Shown: in pieces, positions 58,608 to 64,000 of the stretch
Numbering within the stretch: position 1 is the first letter of the stretch
Layout of the letters: each line of letters starts with the position of its first letter
Origin: Cristatella mucedo
Lineage: Eukaryota > Bryozoa > Phylactolaemata > Cristatellidae
Length of the DNA stretch: 64,000 nucleotides
Assembly (NCBI GenBank): GCA_009760855.2
Contig: WPIO01000008.1
Coordinates: 6,858,501-6,922,500, forward strand
Reading direction: 5' to 3'
The notes under the pieces: generated by a model
Told to the model about the DNA's origin: nothing
Seen by the model: only the letters and a program-made list of their open reading frames with translations
Databases searched by the model: none
Translations under genes and position numbers: made by a program

Positions 58608-60506
58608 TCATGATCAAATGAAATTCACGCTTTATTAAAATAAAACCAACTCAGTATAATTAGAAGAATAATGGATGGATTGGAAGGATGGTCTCTAATG
58701 GAGCGAGCGGCGGCGGCGGTTGCAGCGGCAGCGGCGAGCTATACTGTTCGGTCCCGCGGAAGTTCGGTCCCGCTCGACGCCGCCAGGAACGTGTTCCTAG
58801 CCGTCAAAGTGGGCTTGCGCTACGGCGTGCCGCGCGTTCCTGCAACTGAGCGCTAAGCCTAAGAGGTCTACTGAGTATAAATCGAGCTCAAGAGATCTAG
58901 TTACGCCCTAATACACAGTAATTAAAGCGCGGAGTACGAGCAAGGGTGAATTTAGAAGGCGGAGGCGCAGCCCACCCTAAACCCTAAAACCTAAAACCTA
59001 AACACTAAACCCTAAAACCCTAAACACTACACGCTAAAATCCCAAAACCTTAAATTATAAATCCTAAATCCTAACAACCCTAAACCTTAAACTCTAAACC
59101 CTAAACACTAAAACCTAAACCCTAAACCATATACCGAGGGGGGAATGTCCTACCCCAGGGGGGAACGTCCAGGGGGAAATGTCCGTACCCCACCTATGCG
59201 ACCTGCTTGCTCCTGTGATGTGTTCTCGCATCGCCCGGTCCTCGACGTCTAGTTGTCTCGCTATGCTGCGTGCTAATTTGAAATCTGTTGGCGATAGAGC
59301 ACTAAGTTCGTTTTTCAGCCCCGGAAGTATGGAATTCGCTTCCGGCTACAGTCACTACCGGAATGACCGTGCATGGAATAAGTCTCAGTTAGAGACTCCT
59401 CCGTTCCATTCATCCCCTCGCTTTAGCGAACTTCTCTTTTTTGTTCCTCTTACCTGTGCACGATTCGGTAAATGCAACTAGCCAGAGGTCAAACCAACCG
59501 ATAGCCATAAGGGTCTTCACGTTTGCATTAGCATGCTGGCCTAAGCACGATACTGGATGCTTAATACCTTGCATGTCACTAATCCTTGGTTATTAATTTT
59601 TCTCTAGCGAGTTTAAAGCGTCTGGGTAGAAATTTAGATATCTCAGGGAGCTACAAAGCGACACGTTATAATAATTAAATCTTAGCATAAGCAATTCCTA
59701 TTTCTCGCGCAAGAGAAATTGAAGACTCACCTCCTCGTCCAAGCCGCTCTTGATGTATCCTCGTTCTCACACTAACTAGTTGTGAGGGAACTTGACTTTG
59801 CAGTCTGTGGAGACCGTACGAGGGCTCGCAGACTGCCTAAGCAGCCGCAAGCTCACGGGCGGTGGAAGGGCAGACGATGATTTGGCAGATGAATCGGCAG
59901 TCCTGCCCAAATCCATGCATTGGCAGCATCTGTGGGGACATCCCTCTATCACAAACTGCCGCCAGCTGTCGGGCGGGTTCGGAATGAACAATGGCTCGAC
60001 AGTGCAAGAAGCAACGCTTGCGTGAAATATAAGGGCTGCCGAAGGAGTACAACGAGAGGGGAGGGCTAGATCCCTCGACGCCAGCAGCCGTCTAGTGTGT
60101 GTAGACTGGGCTTGGGCGGCGTAGTTTGAAATCAAGGTTTTGGTGCTGGAGCCAGCAGACTTGTTGCTCGGTCGCGTTACCCGGCCCAACGACAGGTCGT
60201 TCGGAGGGCTGTCACTCTAGAGCTAAACGGTTTAATGGCATTGCGGAAAGGGCACAGTGCCATTCTTTTGTTGTTTTCGTTCATTCTCAATGGTACAATC
60301 CTTTTATTATCAATTTGAAGGCCACCATACAGGAATTCCGAGATCGTCAGTTTCCTGGAAGCATTGACTACGCCAACATGTTCGAGTTTTTAAGACGAGC
60401 AGATCTGAAGAACAGCGTCGAGCTGACTCGGCAGATTCACCCCCAGTTGCAGGACTTCAGTTTGTGGCTGAAAGACAACCGAGGCGCACTTGAGGCAGTG
60501 CTGTGA
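51295..60506 (+). CDS. NMRAL1: NMRAL1-like NmrA-family protein (4 exons, complete)
   Basis: Exons 51295-51541, 53708-53959, 56763-56959 and 60321-60506 (TGA), all GT-AG with phases 1, 1, 0, giving 293 residues (human NMRAL1 about 299). The family is an atypical short-chain dehydrogenase fold that senses NADPH and does not reduce a substrate. Matches to the remembered human protein: VAIGKSIGQAC for VKQGKLLADLA, HYDAKAEIFEHL for HFDGKGEVEEYF, LDMISLADAAECI for MDGMSVSDLGPVV, and FPGSIDYANMFEF for FPGARDLANMFRF. The first exon is diverged: FIDGDLGWK replaces the glycine-rich FGGTGAQGG loop, keeping two of three glycines and one residue shorter. NADP binding may be weak or lost. The ATG has G at -3 and +4. 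Confidence 0.88.
51542..52280. other. NMRAL1 intron 1, AT-rich unassigned part
   Basis: No repeat recognised before the microsatellite cluster at 52300. Confidence 0.4.
52300..52456 (+). repeat. (TA)n-(TG)n microsatellite
   Basis: TA at 52301-52342, TA/TG mix to 52382, then about 36 TG units to 52455, in NMRAL1 intron 1. Z-DNA-forming in principle. Confidence 0.95.
53104..53556 (-). other. Unrecognised minus-strand open frame in NMRAL1 intron 1
   Basis: The frame 53550-53104 runs 148 codons, and a second frame (53527-53345) contains LQYTFFCALGEGENEVAIIT, which looks protein-like. Switching frames near 53420 would keep plausible sequence (IGNIQSHAGGIWAIHGEEL). It may be a frameshifted pseudogene or chance. 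I do not recognise the family. Confidence 0.25.
54195..54490 (+). repeat. LINE family 2, 3' fragment
   Basis: CTTACGCAACGACGTCTGCT through TTTGTGGAGTTTCAGACGAA, matching the end of the family 2 copies. Confidence 0.8.
54493..54665 (+). repeat. tRNA-derived SINE (family A), full-length-like
   Basis: A-box TGGCTCACTAGGTAAGG, B-box GGGTTCAAATCTGC, GCCATTGCAAGCGGCGATG body, then the tail CTCTTCTGTTGCTATACAAA and GAGGCTGTTAAATCAGGTAG. It sits directly after a LINE family 2 end, as does the copy at 13270. Confidence 0.8.
54720..55010 (-). repeat. LINE family 1, 3' end
   Basis: (TAA)n at 54722-54743 and the 3' UTR block, cut at 55010 by the (GA)n tract at the place where ORF2 would continue (GGGAGGCAGTTCCAG). 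Confidence 0.85.
55012..55143 (+). repeat. (GA)n and GACAGA microsatellite
   Basis: About 40 GA units, then GACAGAGA hexamer/octamer repeats. It begins exactly at a CCAGAG in the LINE sequence, so it probably expanded from the LINE. Confidence 0.9.
55675..56150 (-). repeat. LINE family 1, old diverged copy
   Basis: ATAGCACCCTAAGATAACCA tail, then GGACAATTCACACGGATGTA and the ORF2 end (GGAACATACAAATTATAGGC). About a quarter of positions appear changed against the 17025 copy, so it is an older insertion. Confidence 0.7.
56160..56762. other. NMRAL1 intron 2, unassigned
   Basis: No element recognised. Plain AT-rich intron. Confidence 0.4.
56960..58260. other. NMRAL1 intron 3, left part, unassigned
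   Basis: No repeat or domain recognised. The short frames at 57438-57707 and 57840-58109 are not supported. Confidence 0.4.
58265..58450 (+). repeat. LINE ORF2 C-terminal fragment, split by a later insertion
   Basis: The plus strand encodes LLSELHWLLIKHQIYFKILC and RLPRISAPAYLC. It resumes after the insertion at 59192 with LCDLLAPVM and LRANLKSVGDRALS, ending about 59380. It belongs with LINE family 1 or its relative at 27590. Confidence 0.75.
58460..59191. mobile_element. 732-bp insertion with inverted GGACATTCCCC arrays and telomere-like core
   Basis: Flanked by 9-bp copies of ACCTATGCG (58451-58459 and 59192-59200), which interrupt a LINE reading frame that is otherwise continuous. The ends are inverted arrays of a TAGGACATTCCCCC/GGGGGAATGTCCTA unit (58464-58540 and 59138-59188). 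Inside are (CA)n(TA)n at 58565-58608, a GCGGCGGCGGTTGCAGCGGC patch and a CCCTAAA-like array. It carries no credible protein gene. It behaves as a non-autonomous DNA element of unknown superfamily. Confidence 0.8.
58976..59130 (+). repeat. Degenerate telomere-like (CCCTAAA)n array
   Basis: About 20 irregular units of CCCTAAA, CCTAAAA and ACACTAAA. The unit corresponds to TTTAGGG, not the usual animal TTAGGG. It lies inside the inserted element, so it need not mark an old chromosome end. Confidence 0.85.
59385..60320. other. NMRAL1 intron 3, right part, unassigned
   Basis: The part 59770-60190 is GC-richer with open frames on both strands and no recognised domain. The minus frame 60189-59776 is 137 codons. 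No exon of NMRAL1 is missing here. Confidence 0.4.
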
Positions 60507-60509
60507 GAT

Positions 60510-61833
<1,324 letters not shown>

Positions 61834-61994
61834 GCCAAGTGGGCGCCTATCTCGCTAGCTTGGCCCTTGTCCGCTCGACCTTTGAAACTGCGTTTCTCAA
61901 GAAAGACAGGCATTATGCCGGAGGGATGAGGCACAGACGCAAGCCCGCGATTTCCAGCAGCAAGGACGTCATTCGACTTGGATGAGGCGGCTAC
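61834..61994 (-). CDS. Candidate isolated exon of an unknown minus-strand gene
   Basis: Bounded by an acceptor (TTTAAGCAG) and a donor (GTGAGT) on the minus strand. It is open for 161 nt and encodes protein-like sequence including SGIMPVFLEKRSFKGRA. I do not recognise the family. If real, the gene's other exons lie right of 62100, possibly beyond the window. It could be chance. Confidence 0.35.
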
Positions 61995-62199
61995 CTGCTT
62001 AAATGCCAGGCATTTTGGTGGTCGCAACAAGCCTCTAACTAGTATAATTATTGAGCCTTTTTTTAAAGTGAAATAGTGGCTTACCATGAGCTTACTCGGA
62101 TTCTGCTCACCGAGAAAAGGTCGATCAAATGGGCTTTCTTAGTCCTCAAAAACCGGGATTACTACGTGTTTTGGAAAACTCGAAATATCAACCAAAAGA

Positions 62200-63085
62200 A
62201 TAATAATGCACTTGATAAAGCGCCCTCAGAGAACTCAATCTCATTCTAGGCGCTTTACATTTGCTGTAAAGGGAAATGCGATTGAATGGTGAGTGTTATC
62301 AGTTGGGGTTAGTGACAGCAAGCACAGTGTCAGCACGCATAAGCACATCAAGGACGAATCACAGTGATCCACTATATGCTGTCCGAAATAAGTGTTTTTA
62401 AGTTTTTTTTAATGTGGTCAAGTCAGGAAATGTTGCGATGGAAGTCGGGAGTAAGTTCCAGGCTTTGGGAGCATACGAACTAAATGCACGGTCTTCAAAG
62501 GATTTTAGGTTTGTATGAGGTATTGGTAAACTATTGGATTCCGAAAAGAGGATGGTACTATGCTTGGCCTGGTGGGGGAGTAGATCTGAGAGATAGACTG
62601 GAGCCAAAGAATGAAGTGACCCAAAAGTGAGCGACAAAATCTTGAAGTCGATCCGTTGCTTGACTGGGTGGGAGCCAGTGCAGGTCGGTGAGAAGTCATG
62701 TGATGTGGCAACTGCGACGCTCACGACAGACAAGCCTAGCTGCAGAGTTTTGCTCCAGCTGTCAGTGCCTGATTGCACGTGCCGGTAGGCCAGCAAGCAG
62801 TGAGTTACAGAAGTCAAGACGAGATGTCACAAATGCATGGACCAAATTAGATGTGGTATCCTTATCTAAACAAGCCCGAATTTTAGCAAAGTTATGTAGC
62901 TAAAATTAGGCAGACTTGATTGTAGAGCTAATGTGATTGTCTACCGAAAGGTCGCATTGGAACATGACACCTAGATTTCGAGCAGATTCAACAGGAGATA
63001 CGCTGGCAGAGCCGGTTTTGAGTGTTAGCCTTTCCAATTTCTGAATCATACTTGGTTTGCCCATAACTAGTAAGTTAGTTAGATT
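62200..63085 (-). mobile_element. LINE family 1, minus-strand 3' copy
   Basis: AATAATG and the 3' UTR, then ORF2 end (LVCRERRSCHITxLLADLHW area near 62700, KILSLTFGSLHSLAPVYLSD), up to NLLVMGKPSMIQKLERLTLK at about 63020. Truncated at 63085 inside the LVMGKP region. Confidence 0.85.
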
Positions 63086-63089
63086 CGAT

Positions 63090-64000
63090 AGGCGACCGAC
63101 GACTTTACGAACACGCCTCCTGCCTCTATATTCCTGGTCTCGCCCTGTTGGTGCCTCCCTCGCCAGAGCATGGACGTTCAGCCGGCCTCGGACGAGAAAG
63201 GGGAAGGAGCGCTGGCCAGTCAGACTACCGCCGACCGAAGCCTTTTTAAAACGCCATTTATAAAGAGTGTAACCCATTTACTGAACACGAGTCTGCGCCC
63301 GAAGACTAACTACGCGACAGATTTACGTAAACACAACTAAAACTATGGCAGAACATTGCCGAAAGAAACAACTTGAAACGCCAAAGGCGCATTGCCCAGA
63401 AAAGCTCCCAGGCCCCTCTTTAAAGTTTGGCATGCGGGTACAAATCTCCGCGAAGAGGGCGTTGCATCCTGTAGCATCTGCAGGCGTGCACATCAAAAAT
63501 GAAATATGCAGCTTCATGGTAGCCTCCTCTATCCCATAATGATGGCACCGACCGGAAATCTAACCTGAAAACGGACGACTCTGACCTTTCGCGGAATGCG
63601 GCCGTGCTAGCATACTTTATGAGCTCAGTCCTGGAAAAAAGTGGTAGGTCTTCTCCGGAGGGGAGACCTTAGATGTTCCCGCCGAATGCACGTAACCCTA
63701 AGCGCCTCTAGCTAGATTCGTCTTCTCAGCTCCAACAGCTTCTCCTTAGAAGCTGTTGGAGAGCCTCGATCGCTCGACAAAGCTGCGCTGGTGCACAGCA
63801 TCTGTGCACAATGAATAGAGACTTCCTCATTCGTTCGCTCGCAATGGTGCTCACCATCATCGGAGCGTGCAAAAACGGGCCGCGAAAGCAAGGGCATGGG
63901 TGAGTTTAGGCGGTTGAAATCCCTCCCAAAGATCTGGCTTACGGAAGGGGCTGCCACAACCACTATTATAGCCTTTCCAGTCTCTCCCTCTGTCAAGTCC
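63090..64000. other. Right edge, unassigned
   Basis: GC-moderate. A minus-strand frame 63996-63712 (94 codons) and short plus frames show no domain. A 19-base near-palindrome AGCTTCTCCTTAGAAGCT lies near 63738. Confidence 0.35.

Overview
The window is animal nuclear DNA. It has spliced genes with GT-AG introns, three families recognisable by protein similarity, many broken retrotransposon copies, tRNA-derived SINEs, small DNA transposons and long (GA/CT)n, (CA/TG)n and (TA)n microsatellites. There are no operons or Shine-Dalgarno signals, and open frames rarely exceed one exon. A sperm/cilium gene (CFAP157) beside an ARM-repeat NEK-like kinase (STKLD1) fits a metazoan with motile cilia. L2/CR1-like LINEs and repeat-rich introns suggest an invertebrate, possibly a sponge or another marine invertebrate. 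I cannot name the species.

I reconstructed three genes exon by exon, and the splice phases agree at every junction. (1) An STKLD1-like kinase on the minus strand: ATG at 23786, 13 coding exons to 1290, 471 residues, running off the left edge or into exons I could not find. (2) CFAP157 on the minus strand: ATG at 40742, 8 exons, stop at 29332, 596 residues, apparently complete. (3) An NMRAL1-like NmrA-family protein on the plus strand: ATG at 51295, 4 exons, stop at 60506, 293 residues, apparently complete. STKLD1 and CFAP157 lie in tandem about 5.5 kb apart. CFAP157 and NMRAL1 are head to head about 10.5 kb apart.

The rest is mostly mobile DNA. LINE family 1 (L2/CR1-like, 3' end with an ATT-type tail) has about 19 pieces, and LINE family 2 has about 7. 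Two tRNA-derived SINE families are present, one of which carries a 3' tail matching LINE family 1. At 25240-27560 lies a broken LTR retrotransposon with gag, protease and reverse transcriptase; a second copy of its LTR is at 48240-48545. There is also a pogo/Tigger end at 49701, a 119-bp hAT-type MITE with an 8-bp duplication at 7464-7582, a 732-bp insertion with inverted GGACATTCCCC arrays and telomere-like CCCTAAA repeats at 58460-59191, and a perfect 65-bp inverted repeat at 48725-48913.

The most notable biology is the kinase. It keeps every catalytic motif (glycine loop, Lys, HRD, DFG, APE) that I recall as degraded in human STKLD1. The NMRAL1-like protein, in contrast, has an altered NADP-binding glycine motif. 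The stretches 42780-46080, 37900-39290, 33040-33780 and 63090-64000 remain unexplained.
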